A stretch of 64,000 nucleotides of DNA from Rhipidocladum racemiflorum (lineage: Eukaryota > Streptophyta > Magnoliopsida > Poales > Poaceae). The translations under genes were made by a program, and so were the position numbers. The notes beneath the pieces were generated by a model that ran no database searches, was not told the origin of the DNA, and was given only the letters and a program-made list of their open reading frames with translations. Where the stretch lies: positions 80,932,509 through 80,996,508 of the forward strand of contig CM070577.1 in assembly GCA_036346355.1 (NCBI GenBank), in the 5' to 3' direction. Positions 11,913 to 22,804 of the stretch are shown one piece after another (position 1 is the stretch's first letter; each line of letters opens with the position of its first letter).

Positions 11913-12452
11913 GTGGTGTATGTACCTGGAGTATGCAAACTGCAACGAACTTATTAGTCATTGTTTTCGTCTTAATTAGATCATGTAGTTTCAGAGGATC
12001 TAAAAGAGTTTCTACACACTGGAGAAACAGTAAGACCAATCAAAACACTTCACTAACAAAACCCTTGAAAAGAGATATGAAAAGTGCAAAATGCATGTCA
12101 CAAAAAAGCAGCCTAGTAGCAGTATTATAACACTATAATGTACCCAATGGAGAGACGAATACTACATGCCACACCAAAATGTAGTTTCTGATGTTTAAGC
12201 AAGAATGCACACAAAAGAAAAGGAGCTATCACCTTTGAAGTAAAATTTTTATCCCAATATGTGTAGCTCAGATCATCGAGCTTCCCAGTTTGACAAAGTT
12301 ATCCGACAAGAAGCCTTACTTGTACTGCCTACTTTATTGAAAATAAAACATTAGGGAACATATATTGAAATAGGGGGTTTGACTATCCTAGCACAATAGC
12401 ACTTTACATCAGGGCTATCTTGACCCTGCAAGTTGAATGGATAGCTCACAAC
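11913..12452. other. unassigned DNA between LINE and hAT-like element
   Basis: AT-rich, without a credible coding frame. Before the LINE inserted it was continuous with 10138-10401. The last eight bases (ctcacaac, 12445-12452) pair with the right flank of the next element. Confidence 0.5.
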
Positions 12453-14873
12453 TAGAGGTGGGCACTTGGTCCGTGCTTTTGTGAACCAGCCCCAAGCACG
12501 GTGGCATGGCCTGACCCAAAGCACAGTCCTACACAAAGTGGGCTGTGCTGGGCTAACGTGTTACTGTTCCTCGATCTGTGCCGGGTGCAGAAATCAGGCA
12601 TGATGGGCAGCAAGGCCTGGCACAACCGTTTGGGCCATGCCCATGCCGGCCCAGCATGGCGGCGGCATGGCAGCACGCCCAACACAGTGGCTCGCAGCAG
12701 GGCACGACGATTGTGCCTGTCGCGGTAAGGGTGCAAGAGAGGGGGACAGGGTGGTTACCTGGGGGAACCACCGCGCCGCCGGAGCCCACCATCTCGCGCG
12801 CCGCCCCACCGCTGGGGCCTGTCGTGCCGTAGCCCCATAGCCTCGTGCGCTGGGTCTCGCCGTGCCGTTGCCCTGCAACCTAGCATGCCGCGCCATCGCA
12901 TCACATCCCATGCTCGCGGTAAAGGAGGGAAGTGGCAGGGAAGGAGGAGGGAGTCGGGCCGTGCCTTGCGTGTCGCACTGCGCCTAAGGTAGAGGAGGAA
13001 GCTGAGCTACCGCCTTGCGTGCCACTTGGCCGCTGCACCGCCACGCCCGAGGTGGAGGGAGCCGGGCCACCGCCTTGTGCTCGAGCTGGAGGAGGGAGCC
13101 GGGCCACTGCCTTGTGCTTGAGGTGGAGGAGGGAGCCAGGCCGCCGCGCGCAAGGTAGAGGAGGAGGGAGCTAGGCCGCCGCGTCCGAGGTGGAGGAGGG
13201 AGTTGGGCCCGAGGTGGAGGTGGGAGCCAAGTCGTCATGCCCGAGGTGGAGGAGGAGGGAGGAGGGAGCCATGCCACTGCGTGCATCGCCACGCCCGAGG
13301 TGGAGGAGGAGGGAATCGCGCCACCACACCCAAGGAGGGAGGAGGGAGCCACACTGCCACGCCTAAGGAGGAAGAAGGAGGGAGGGGCCGGTGGTATGCG
13401 GGGATGGAGAGGGGGAGGGAGGTGCCGGTGAGGTGATGGGGAGGCACGTGGAGAGGGCAACCGGAAAGGAGAGGTGCGGGGAGAAACCGAGAAAGCTCTG
13501 GAGAGAGGGCATTGGTGGGGTAAAGGGATTCGGGGAACAAAAGGGGGAGAAAAGGGGGAAACGAAAAAGAGGGAGGGAAAGGGAGGAAAAGGGAGGAAAG
13601 AAAGAAAAGGGGGGAATGGAAAAAAAGGGAGGAAAATGAAAGAAAGGAGGAAAATAGAAAAAGGAATAGAACAAAATAAAATCATGAAATTCAAAGTATT
13701 TAAGTAAAATTATAGATGCTTAAAATATTTGGGATGCTCGGGAGAACTAGTTGGGCTGTTTGAGGGCGTGCTTACTTGTGCCATGGAGGGAAAAAGAATG
13801 TTGCACCACTGACTCTCTATATCACCTCTCTCTTCCTCCGACTCCTATGTCACTCTCTTTAGCTCACACTCTCTCTCTCTCAGTCCCTCTCTCCCTCTGA
13901 CTCTCCACGTACTCTCTCTGGATCATTCTCACTCTCTTAATCCTTCTCTCTCCCTCTAACTCTCTATATCACTCTCTCTGGCTCACTCTATCGGTTCCTC
14001 TCTCTGGATCATTCTCACTCTCTTAATCCTTCTCTCTCCCTCTAACTCTCTATATCACTCTCTCTGGCTCACTCTATCGGTTCCTCTCTCTCCCTCCAAC
14101 TCTCTTTGTCACTCTCTCTCCCTCTGACTCTCTATGCCACTCTCCCTCGCTTCGACCCTCTATATCACCCTCACTCTCTTAGTCCATCTCTCTCCCTTCG
14201 ACTCTCTTTGTTACTCTCTCTGGCTCACTCTCACTCTCTCAATCCCTCTCTCCCTCCGACTCTCTATGCCACTCTCTCTCCCTCTGACTCTCTATGTCCC
14301 TCTCTCCCTCTGACTCTTTATGTCACTCTCTTTGACTCACTCTCAATCCCTCTCTCTCTCTCCCTCGCCTAGCTCGATCAACACCGCTCCTATTGTTGCT
14401 CGCTCGCTCGTTGCTCACTCTCTCTCTATCTCTCGTCGTGGTAGCGTCTTTTATCTTTCTTGTTAGTTGTGTCGCACTATCACCCATATTGTGGTAGCAT
14501 CTCCTTTGTCTTTCTCGCTACGCCACCGCCCTCTGCCTCCCCGACACCATGCTTCCCCGCCTCCGCCATCGTCTTGTCCTCCCTCCCCATCAACCCCATC
14601 GACCACCACAGATGTCCCACCCTTTTGATACAACTCCAGTGACTCGATCAACTGATGCCCCTTTCCATTCGTCAGAATAATACAAATGGGCTGGGTCTAG
14701 ACCGGCACGGCACGAAGTGCAAATGAACCGTGCCTAGGCTCGCTGAAGGCGAGCCAGACTAGCACGACACAATACGGCAAGCACAACAGGCCATCGCGGC
14801 CTGGCATAGTTCAGGCACGAAGCATGATGGGTCTATGTCGGGCTAGCTAGGCATGGCACGAAGCCCACCTCTA
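12453..14873. mobile_element. non-autonomous hAT-like element, copy 1
   Basis: Termini are TAGAGGTGGGC at 12453 and the inverted form GCCCACCTCTA ending at 14873, flanked by ctcacaac and cccacaac (7 of 8 equal), which fits the 8-bp target duplication of hAT elements. The ends hold runs rich in ggcacgaagcacgatggg-type motifs. The interior has a GC-rich block, a purine-only-like tract (about 13380-13700) and a long CT-rich stretch (about 13830-14440). No transposase was recognised. A close relative lies at 54357-55893. The long frames inside are low-complexity by-products. Confidence 0.75.
13830..14440. repeat. CT-rich low-complexity tandem region
   Basis: Imperfect repeats of ctctctctc with inserted gactctctat, ggctcactct and tccctctgac blocks fill this stretch. 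It includes a near-perfect duplicated piece around 13915-14085. It is a degenerate microsatellite inside the hAT-like element. Confidence 0.8.
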
Positions 14874-14881
14874 CCCACAAC

Positions 14882-15588
14882 GAAACCTACGAGGGAGTAC
14901 TTCGCAACCTATTCACAAAAACAAAAAAAATGGTATTGGTGGTAACATCGTCAATGTGCATTATTGGTAATTAAACAGAGTTCAGAACTCCAAAAAAAAA
15001 AATAGAGGATATGGAACAAGTAATAATTGAGAAATTATCAAGTTCATAAGTTCATCGAACACTACTGCCAAATCAAGGGCTAGTATGTGGTTGATGTGTT
15101 GTGCCGCAGTGTGATGTAGTTAATTACAAGAGTTTTTACCAACTCTAGAAAGATATTTTGCTATGGCTCTAAAAGAGAGGCTGTTAATTAGTTAGTGTAT
15201 TAAAAGGTAGCAAAATATAAGTGCTTTTAAAAAACCACCGGAATGTCAAACAAAGCCTAACGTGAGTAATCTATGCATGAAATACAGCAGTATAGCAAAA
15301 TAACTGATGTTGTTCTATTGCTAAATCATTTTTTTTTTATTTGTGGACAATGTCACCCTTGAATATTTTGTAAAGGTAACTGAGTTGAATAAATTGAGTA
15401 AAGAAGCCAATATGAGACAAGACCTGAAATCCCGACTTTCTTAATGCCCTTGACAATGCATTTCCCTCTTTCCTATTGAACAGAAGCAAAATGTGCATTT
15501 TCAAAATGCAAAATCAATCTTAATAAAATATACTTAATAAAATGGCCGTTTGGCGGTGCACAAGCATTAATTATAGCACGATGTGATA
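14882..15588. other. unassigned AT-rich DNA
   Basis: No coding frame, RNA gene or repeat boundary could be supported here. Confidence 0.5.
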
Positions 15589-15590
15589 TA

Positions 15591-15825
15591 CTCCCCCGTC
15601 CCACAAAAAAGTGCATTTCTAGGTTTTTTAAGACAGATTAGTGTGCAAGGTAAATGACTAATGTGACCCTCATTACTCCATACACAATCATGCTGGTGTT
15701 TCGGTTTCCATATACCCTTAAATGAGCATACATACACTTACAGCTGGGTCCTACGGACTAAAGATGCACTCTTTGTAGGATAAATTTTGAACACTAGAAA
15801 TGCACTCTTTGTGAGACAGAGGGAG
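15591..15825. mobile_element. Stowaway-type MITE (Tc1/mariner)
   Basis: Terminal inverted repeats are CTCCCCCGTCCCACAAAAAA on the left and, inverted, CTCCCTCTGTCTCACAAAGA on the right. Both continue into GTGCATTTCTAG. The 235-bp element is flanked by TA on both sides (15589-15590 and 15826-15827). It is non-coding, as MITEs are. Confidence 0.9.
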
Positions 15826-15827
15826 TA

Positions 15828-16571
15828 GCATATTGGGTACTGGAAATTTTGTTGAGTAATAACCTTAGCATTTTAATATCTGCCATCAAGTTGATGTTTG
15901 CCATTGTGCTACCCAAGATATTGCATGAGGCATTCAATGTGCTTTGTCTACTGATTGCCTGCGCCACCACCACCTCCTCCATCGGATCCGTCCCGAGGCT
16001 TTGTCTACTGCCGTCTCTGAGGCTGAGGCGCTCAGCGCCTCTTTCGTCCGCCACACCACCTTGGGATGAACGGATCCTGCCGGATCCGACGGAGACGCAG
16101 CTCGGTCCGGCTAGATCCCTCCTTCGGTGAGACCCACATCACCTCCTCCTCCGTTGGATTCGATCCGAGCCTCCCTCTGTCGTAGCCTCCTAGCTCCGCG
16201 TCTCCTCTGTCCTCCACTGCGCCCAAGCTCGGCGTCTCCTCTCTGTCGCACCACATTGGGATGAACAGATCATGCTTGATCTAAATATCTAATGGCAGTG
16301 CGGCTCCATTTCAACCGGATCCAATGAAGGCGTAGCACGGTCCGGCAGAGTAACAACAACTCTCAGTGAAAGGAAAACTTGACAAATTTGACTGCAGTAG
16401 TAATTTCTCGTAATTACCGAATTGCTTATCTAAAGTTGGATCTTCTTCTTGATTGCTATCTCAAATCTGGACCTTAGAACTTCACCTAAGTGAAATCGGC
16501 AAAACAGTTACATCCAACCACGATTACTCAGTGTGTATTCCTTAGTAAAGTCTTGTCGTCAAGACTTGAAG
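15828..16571. other. non-coding stretch with imperfect tandem duplication
   Basis: Two diverged copies of a roughly 170-bp GC-rich block lie at about 15965-16090 and 16136-16330. They share the ttgggatgaac motif (16062 and 16256 regions) and ggatcc/ggtccgg elements. It may be the decayed 3' LTR side of the Reina-like element whose coding end starts at 16572, but no LTR boundary was found. Confidence 0.4.
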
Positions 16572-17401
16572 CTAGGGGAATGTACTCTGAATGAATGAAG
16601 CATATTCCCATGTATCATCAGTCTCCGGTAGATTCAACCACTGAATAAGCCACTGGGTCACAGCAGTTCCTTTTCTGAGAACTATCCTTCGATCTAACTC
16701 AGCGAGAGGCTCAATCTTCACCTTGCCATCAGCATCCACTAGCGGTAATCCAAGCAGGGGAACAGCATTCCGACCTACATGCTTCTTGAGCTGGCTAACA
16801 TGGAAGATGGGATGAATAGAAGTATCAGCAAGTAACAGAAGTTGGTATGCCACTGACCCGATCTTTTCCATCACCCGAAATGGCCCATAATACTTTGATC
16901 TCAGTTTCAGTGATCCCCTTAATCCAAAAGCGTTTTGTCGGTATGGTTGCATTTTCAGATATGCCATGTCTCCCACTAGAAATTGCATCTCTGATCTCAG
17001 TTTATCTGAGAACTTTTTTATCCTGTTTTACGCACTTGGCAAGTTCTCCTTAATTCTTTTCAGCATCTCTTCTCTTGATTCAATAGAAATCTTGGCTTCA
17101 GTTGATACATTGCAAGGAATAGCGATTTCTGCCAATTGTGGAGGATGATATCCATATAGTGTTTGAAATGGAGTAATCTTCAATGAGGTGTGGTAAGTAG
17201 TGTTATACCACCATTCGGCTATAGTTAACCAATTCAACCATCTTTTTGGATCCTAAAATACCATACTTCTCAAATAAGCCTCCAAGCATTGGTTTACTCT
17301 CTCCATTTGGCGATCGGTTTGGGGGTGATAAGCTGTACTGAATTGCAACGAGACCTTAAGTAGCTTAAACACCTCCTAGAACAGCTTGCTAGGAAAGAAA
17401 C
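16572..17401 (-). pseudogene. Reina-like pol C-terminus (integrase end and chromodomain), host of nested element
   Basis: 16572-16988 encodes the GPY/F-type integrase end (KYYGPFRVMEKIGSVAYQL, then HPIFHVSQLKKHV) and a chromodomain-like tail with aromatic residues (WLIQWLNLPETDDTWEY). 17028-17237 encodes the preceding integrase core end (WWYNTTYHTSLKITPFQTLYG). These features fit the Reina chromovirus lineage. The gene continues on the far side of the inserted element at 22805-23400. Frames are broken and gag, protease and RT are missing. Confidence 0.8.
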
Positions 17402-17809
17402 TGATATGCGTGATCTCTCTCAAACGCTCGCGTACCTGGACGCTGGCCGGAACGGGAGCTGGAATGCGCGGGCGGAAGTCTCCGGCGACCTATGGTAGCT
17501 GGCGATGTCGGAGCCACCGGACGGTTCTCGTCGGCAACGCCTGAGAATTAGTTTGTGGAATTGGAAAAGCTGCCGCTTCCTCCCTTCCTGTTTCCCTTTT
17601 ATTCAGAGGTAACCCAAGTCCTCTTCCAATACGACTCGGTTCGGATACAGAAATAACTAACTAACAATTATAGATTGAATCAAGCTGATGTAATCGCTTG
17701 TGGATAAAACTAGAAGTCTAGACTAACCCTGGCACTACTCTCTGGCGTCTCAAGGCCCGGTTTCCCTTGCTTGGGCCTGCGCCTAACAAATACTCGGTCG
17801 GGTGTAACA
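17402..17809 (-). repeat. 3' LTR of nested Reina-like element
   Basis: In element orientation it runs from TGTTACACCCGACCG (17809) to ...CATATCA (17402). The last codons of gag-pol and its stop at 17710-17712 lie inside this LTR, so the frame overlaps U3. Confidence 0.92.
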
Positions 17810-20800
17810 ATACTCCCCCCCTCTGGACCAAGCTTGTCCTCAAGCTTGAAGTCAGGAAACGTGCGACGGAATTCCAAGGCGTCTACCCAGGTAGCATCCT
17901 GCTGGAGCTGGCCCTCCCAATGGACCAGAAACTGACGATGGCCCCGGACGAAGCGTTGACGTAGAAGCTGGTGGGGGGTCTGAACTGTCGTCGGAGGTGT
18001 CGGCGACGCATCCATCGGTAATTCCGGGGGTGCGGTTGGTGGGGTTCCTTGGAAGGGCTTGAGGACGGAGACGTGGAAGACATCATGCAAGCGGGCTGAC
18101 GCTGGTAACTCCAAACGATAAGCGACTGGTCCAACCTGAGCAACCACCTTGTATGGCCCAAAGAATCGCGGGGCAAGCTTATGGTGCTTGGAGGGTCGGA
18201 GAGATGTCTGTCGGTGGCGCTGGAGGCGGAGCCAAACCCATGCTCCTACTTCAAAGGACACTGCGCGACGATGTTTGTCATGCTGCTGTTTCATACGGTT
18301 TGGTGCACACCGTAGGTGTCGCTTGGCTTGGTCTAGCAAATTGTCCCTATCGATGAGTTCACAATCGAGGGTATCGATGGGCGAAGCACCCTCGGAGTAT
18401 GGGAGGAGGCTGGGTGGAGGTCGCCCATACACCAGCTCGAAGGGAGTCATCCGGATGGCGGAGTGGTAGGAGGTGTTATAACAGAATTCGGCCCATGGTA
18501 GCCACTTTGCCCATGAAGAAGGATTATCTGCCGCCAGGCAGCGGAGATACATTTCAATGGTCCGATTAACAACCTCGGTCTGACCATCTGTCTGAGGGTG
18601 GTATGCAGACGAGGTCAAAAGCTGGGTGCCACAATGACTGAATAGGTCTTGCCAAAATGCGCTGGTGAACACCGGGTCCCTGTCTGAGATGATGGAGGAT
18701 GGCATGCCATGCAGTCGAACAATCCGATCAAAGAAGAGGTTGGCTATCACCGGGGCCGAGTAGATGCGCTTGAGGGCAATGAAATGTGCATATTTAGAGA
18801 GACGATCAACGACCACCATGAGACCTGTCATTCCATTTGATTTTGGAAGACCCGTGATAAAATCCATGGAGATATCTGTCCATACGTGGTGCGGGATCGG
18901 CAGAGGTTGCAGCAGTCCGGCGGGTGCTAGTGTGGAGGACTTGTGTTGTTGGTAGACCTGACAGCGGGTGACGAAGGTGGCTACGGTGTCATGGAGGTGA
19001 TCCCAGAAGAACTGGCGCTTGACGCGATGGAACGTCTTCTGGATGCCTTCGTGCGTGACATCGTGAAAAGCGGCCACGATTTCCTCCCGGAGGTCGGAGG
19101 TGCTTGGAACAAACAGTCGGCCGGCTCGGTAAAGCAGGCCATCTCGGGTAGACCAGAGTGGTTGCTGGTCGGCTGGATCGGCTGTGGGATGGTCGGTTGT
19201 TGTCGCCGAGGTCCCCAGGGTGGCGCTGGGCGCACTAGAGGTGATGGGAGTGGTGTCGATTGTCGCAGCGACCAACTGGGCACAGCGGTGGCGTACCTCG
19301 GGATCGGTGCGCAGGATCGCATGCCACCTCGTCCAGACGGATTCCGCTGGGGCGGATAGGGCGGCACACTGCACGGCTGGTTCTGGCAGGCGGGACAGTG
19401 CGTCCGCTACACGATTGGAGCGTCCTGGCTTGTATTCTACCCTGAAATCAAATCCAAGCAGTTTACTTACCCAGTGCTGTTGCGGGGGCGTGATCAGGGC
19501 TTGCTCCAACAAATACTTGAGCCTGGCGTGATCCGTCCGGACAATGAAAGGTCTGCCCCATAGGTAAGGGCGCCAATGACGGATAGCCTTGGACAACCCA
19601 ATGAGTTCACGCTCGTACGCCGCGAGTTTGGTATGCCGGGCCGTGAGCTGCCTACTGAAAAAGGCTATGGGATGGCCTTCTTGCTGCAGAACGGCGCCGA
19701 CCGCTTTGCTGGAAGCATCGCACTCAATGACAAACTGTTTGTTGAAATCGGGAAGGCCTAGAACCGGGGCAGATTGCAGGGCGGTCTTGAGTTGTTGGAA
19801 TGCATTCTCTTGCGCCGCTGTCCACTGGAAGGTTCGATGGCGGAGGAGGCTCGTCAGTGGTTCTGCTATGGCGGCATAGCCCCGGATGAAGCGGCGATAA
19901 TACCCTACAAGGCCCAAGAAACTGCGGACATCTGTGGTTGATGAAGGGGTTCGCCATGTGGCAATGTCATGCAGTTTGGCTGGATTCGTAGCCACGCCGT
20001 CACCCGAGATGACGTGACCCAAGTACCCAATGGAGCGTTGTCCAAAGGCACATTTGGACCGCTTAAGGAACAATTGGTGAAGGCGAAGTTGGTCCAGGAC
20101 GAGACGAAGGTGTAGCCAGTGCTCGTCGTGAGTTTTGCTGAATATGAGGATATCATCAAAGAACACCAGGACGAACCTCCGAAGGAATTTGGCGAGGATC
20201 TTGTTCATGAGGGCTTGGAATGTCGATGGTGCGTTGCACAAGCCAAAAGCCATGACCCGACTCTCGAAGTGACCATGGTGGGTCCTAAAAGCCGTCTTCT
20301 CGATGTCTTCTTCGTGCATTCGGATTTGATGATACCCTGAGCGGAGATCCAACTTAGAAAACAAAGTGGCGCCATGGAGTTCATCCAACAATTCTTCGAT
20401 GACGGGAATTGGGAACTTATCCTTGATGGTTTTGTCGTTAAGAGCTCTGTAATCCACACAGAACCGCCACGATCCATCTTCCTTTCTTACTAATAATACT
20501 GGTGAAGAAAACGGCGACCGACTTGGTCGGATGATGCCCTGCCGTAGCATCTCATCACACTGGCGCTCAATCTCATCTTTTTGATGGAACAGGTAGCGAT
20601 AAGGCTGGACTACCACTGGATCCGTTCCCTCCTTGAGACATATACGGTGATCACAAGTTCTTGAGGGAGGTAAGGTCTGAGGCTCCTGGAACAGGTCTGA
20701 ATACGTTGCTAGAAGGGTGTGCACCTCCTCATCCATGGGTTCCAGCGTGGCGAGATGAGATCCTTGATCAGCGATTCGGCTTAACCCTTCGAATACGACG

Positions 20801-22368
20801 GACTTCCCCCCACGCTTAAACATCATGCGGAGGGAGTCAAAGTTCCATCGTATGTCGCCCAGCGTTTGAAGCCACTGTACTCCAAGAACCACATCAAAGC
20901 CCTCCAGGGGGATTACAAGGAAGGGTGCCATAAATGTATGCTTGCTAATGGTGAATGACCCTTCTGGGACCTGACCGAGGCACGGCAAGCGTGCTCCATT
21001 GGCCACGCGCACTTGCTGGTTGTAGACCTTCTCTTGGACGGAACCAATCATGGAAGCTGCGTGGCTGCCAAGGAAGTTGTGGGTGCTCCCACTATCAATC
21101 AATCCTCTCAGTTGGTAGCCCTGCATCCGTAAGTTGACTTGCATGGTGCTGCCTGCCTTTGGTCCCCTGACGGCGAGAGCCGACAGCGCGGGTTCCTCCT
21201 CATCCTCCGACTGTGGTTCTGCATACTCCTCGACCTCCATTACCTCTAGATGAAAAAGTCTCTTGCAACCGTGTCCTCTGGTAAAAATCTCATCACAATT
21301 ATAGCATAATCCCTTCTCCCGCCTTTCCGCCATCTTGGACGGGGACAAGCGGCGGCGATAAGGAGAGGATGCTGCAGAGGAAGTCAGTGAGGTTGCTGGA
21401 CTGGCCTTGCGATCTTCTGACGATTTTGGTCTGGTTGGTTGGATTGAAGGGTTCTCCTGCAGATAACTCCGAATAGTGGATCCTGACGCGCCAGCCGGAA
21501 GCGACCAAGGAGCCGAGGTGTGCATGGAGACTGCCGCTGAACCGCGACTGAATGCTGGTTTGTGCCAGGCCAGAGGTGCCAGTTCCTGGGTTGCTTTAGC
21601 AATCCATACATCTTCGCGCCTTTCGGCCTTCCGAGCCAAATAAATAGCATCGGCCAAGTCTCGAGGTCGGTCCCTCCGGACATCCGCCGCCAAGGTTACG
21701 GACAAGCCTGCTGTGAAGGTCTCGATTTGGACTTCCTTCCTCATGCGGGGTGCGCGTGACAGCAGACGCTGGAAATTCCTCGCATAGTCATCCACCCGTT
21801 GTTCCGCTTGCTTGAAATTGATCAGGTCGCCAAGGGGTCCTGCACTTGCCTGGTGCGTAAACCGCTGAACGAACACTTCATGGAATTCTTGCCATGGAAT
21901 GTTTCGATCCTCTAATTCCCAATTATCGAGGACCTCCTGTGCTTCACCCCACAGGTGGAGCCCTGCCATCTCCACCCAGTCTGACTCCGGTACGCGATAA
22001 GCTCGCGCAAACCGCTCGCACTGCCGTAACCAGAGGAGAGGATCCTCTGTTCCGTCAAACAAGGGCAGCTCATATCTAGGTGTTCGTGGAAGCCAACGTC
22101 GTTCCTGTCCGCGCCCTTCCACATCTTCCAGCTCCAATCCGCGGAAACGAGTCCGCTGTGGCGGACGTTGATCTCGGCTGTGCGCGTCGCCTGCCTGGGA
22201 ACCGCCTGACTGGCCTGGTCCACCACCTGGCACGGAGCCCTCCTCGATCGACTGCTTGCCGAGCACGCGGAGCAGATCCTCCAGCTTCTTCTCTATACCG
22301 GTCACCGAGGACTTCAGTTGCTCAGTCGTCGCTTCGAGCTGGGTGATGCGCTCGTCGCTCGCTTCCAT
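17710..22368 (-). CDS. Reina-like gag-pol polyprotein, 1552 codons, uninterrupted
   Basis: The frame is open from within the 5' LTR. I take Met at 22366-22368 because it is the first after the PBS (MEASDERITQ). Order by residue: gag domain about 100-290; zinc knuckle CYNCDEIFTRGHGC near 356; protease DSGSTHNF near 424; reverse transcriptase about 630-800 with FFDD near 736; RNase H with CDASS near 885; integrase zinc region about 1100-1141; integrase Asp (MDFITG), Asp (SDRDPVF) and Glu (DGQTEVVNR) near 1169, 1228 and 1266; GPY/F module near 1406; chromodomain-like tail near 1461-1503. The product would make, reverse-transcribe and integrate the element. The fourth integrase zinc ligand is Tyr (codon 18952-18954) where Cys is expected. 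The C-terminus runs through the PPT into the LTR. Confidence 0.93.
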   Translation of the reverse strand: MEASDERITQLEATTEQLKSSVTGIEKKLEDLLRVLGKQSIEEGSVPGGGPGQSGGSQAGDAHSRDQRPPQRTRFRGLELEDVEGRGQERRWLPRTPRYELPLFDGTEDPLLWLRQCERFARAYRVPESDWVEMAGLHLWGEAQEVLDNWELEDRNIPWQEFHEVFVQRFTHQASAGPLGDLINFKQAEQRVDDYARNFQRLLSRAPRMRKEVQIETFTAGLSVTLAADVRRDRPRDLADAIYLARKAERREDVWIAKATQELAPLAWHKPAFSRGSAAVSMHTSAPWSLPAGASGSTIRSYLQENPSIQPTRPKSSEDRKASPATSLTSSAASSPYRRRLSPSKMAERREKGLCYNCDEIFTRGHGCKRLFHLEVMEVEEYAEPQSEDEEEPALSALAVRGPKAGSTMQVNLRMQGYQLRGLIDSGSTHNFLGSHAASMIGSVQEKVYNQQVRVANGARLPCLGQVPEGSFTISKHTFMAPFLVIPLEGFDVVLGVQWLQTLGDIRWNFDSLRMMFKRGGKSVVFEGLSRIADQGSHLATLEPMDEEVHTLLATYSDLFQEPQTLPPSRTCDHRICLKEGTDPVVVQPYRYLFHQKDEIERQCDEMLRQGIIRPSRSPFSSPVLLVRKEDGSWRFCVDYRALNDKTIKDKFPIPVIEELLDELHGATLFSKLDLRSGYHQIRMHEEDIEKTAFRTHHGHFESRVMAFGLCNAPSTFQALMNKILAKFLRRFVLVFFDDILIFSKTHDEHWLHLRLVLDQLRLHQLFLKRSKCAFGQRSIGYLGHVISGDGVATNPAKLHDIATWRTPSSTTDVRSFLGLVGYYRRFIRGYAAIAEPLTSLLRHRTFQWTAAQENAFQQLKTALQSAPVLGLPDFNKQFVIECDASSKAVGAVLQQEGHPIAFFSRQLTARHTKLAAYERELIGLSKAIRHWRPYLWGRPFIVRTDHARLKYLLEQALITPPQQHWVSKLLGFDFRVEYKPGRSNRVADALSRLPEPAVQCAALSAPAESVWTRWHAILRTDPEVRHRCAQLVAATIDTTPITSSAPSATLGTSATTTDHPTADPADQQPLWSTRDGLLYRAGRLFVPSTSDLREEIVAAFHDVTHEGIQKTFHRVKRQFFWDHLHDTVATFVTRCQVYQQHKSSTLAPAGLLQPLPIPHHVWTDISMDFITGLPKSNGMTGLMVVVDRLSKYAHFIALKRIYSAPVIANLFFDRIVRLHGMPSSIISDRDPVFTSAFWQDLFSHCGTQLLTSSAYHPQTDGQTEVVNRTIEMYLRCLAADNPSSWAKWLPWAEFCYNTSYHSAIRMTPFELVYGRPPPSLLPYSEGASPIDTLDCELIDRDNLLDQAKRHLRCAPNRMKQQHDKHRRAVSFEVGAWVWLRLQRHRQTSLRPSKHHKLAPRFFGPYKVVAQVGPVAYRLELPASARLHDVFHVSVLKPFQGTPPTAPPELPMDASPTPPTTVQTPHQLLRQRFVRGHRQFLVHWEGQLQQDATWVDALEFRRTFPDFKLEDKLGPEGGSIVTPDRVFVRRRPKQGKPGLETPESSARVSLDF
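17810..17826 (-). other. polypurine tract of nested Reina-like element
   Basis: On the minus strand a ccagagggggggagtat run directly precedes the TGTTACACCC start of the 3' LTR. It lies within the gag-pol frame. Confidence 0.8.
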
Positions 22369-22382
22369 GGGGGGATCGGACA

Positions 22383-22394
22383 GCTCTGATACCA
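22383..22394 (-). other. primer binding site, initiator tRNA-Met type
   Basis: The minus strand reads TGGTATCAGAGC, the common plant PBS complementary to the 3' end of initiator tRNA-Met. It lies two bases inside the 5' LTR end at 22397. Confidence 0.92.
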
Positions 22395-22396
22395 GT

Positions 22397-22804
22397 TGAT
22401 ATGCGTGATCTCTCTCAAACGCTCGCTTACCCGGACGCTGGCCGGAACGGGAACTGGAAGGCGCGGGCGGAAGTCTCCGGCGACCTATGGTAGCTGGCGA
22501 TGTCGGAGCCACCGGCCGGTTCTCGTCGGCAACGCCTGAGAATTAGTTTGTGGAATTGGAAAAGCTGCCGCTTCCTCCCTTCCTGTTTCCCTTTTATTCA
22601 GAGGTAACCCAAGTCCTCTTCCAATACGACTCGGTTCGGATACAGAAATAACTAACTAACAATTATAGATTGAATCAAGCTGATGTAATCGCTTGTGGAT
22701 AAAACTAGAAGTCTAGACTAACCCTGGCACTACTCTCTGGCGTCTCAAGGCCCGGTTTCCCTTGCTTGGGCCTGCGCCTAACAAATACTCGGTCGGGTGT
22801 AACA
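22397..22804 (-). repeat. 5' LTR of nested Reina-like element
   Basis: 408 bp, matching 17402-17809 except for about five substitutions, all in the first 130 bp of the + strand copy. The gag-pol frame is open through part of it without a needed start. Confidence 0.92.

Larger units (their letters stand above)
17402..22804 (-). mobile_element. near-intact Reina-like Ty3/gypsy retrotransposon
   Basis: This is a complete element of 5403 bp: two 408-bp LTRs, a PBS, a single gag-pol frame and a PPT. It is flanked by GAAAC on both sides (17397-17401 and 22805-22809). It interrupts the integrase gene of an older Reina-like element. The LTRs differ at about 5 of 408 positions by eye, so the insertion is young: about half a million years at 1.3e-8 substitutions per site per year, an assumed grass LTR rate. 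Confidence 0.93.

Noticed and set aside
12984..13694. 236-codon frame (Pro/Phe/Ser-rich) as a gene
   Set aside because: It is the complement of the purine tract and GC block of the hAT-like element, with strongly biased composition.
22397..22512. Gag-pol start inside the 5' LTR (Met at 22510-22512)
   Set aside because: The frame is open there, but those codons lie in the LTR before the PBS. The first Met after the PBS (22366-22368) is the likelier start.
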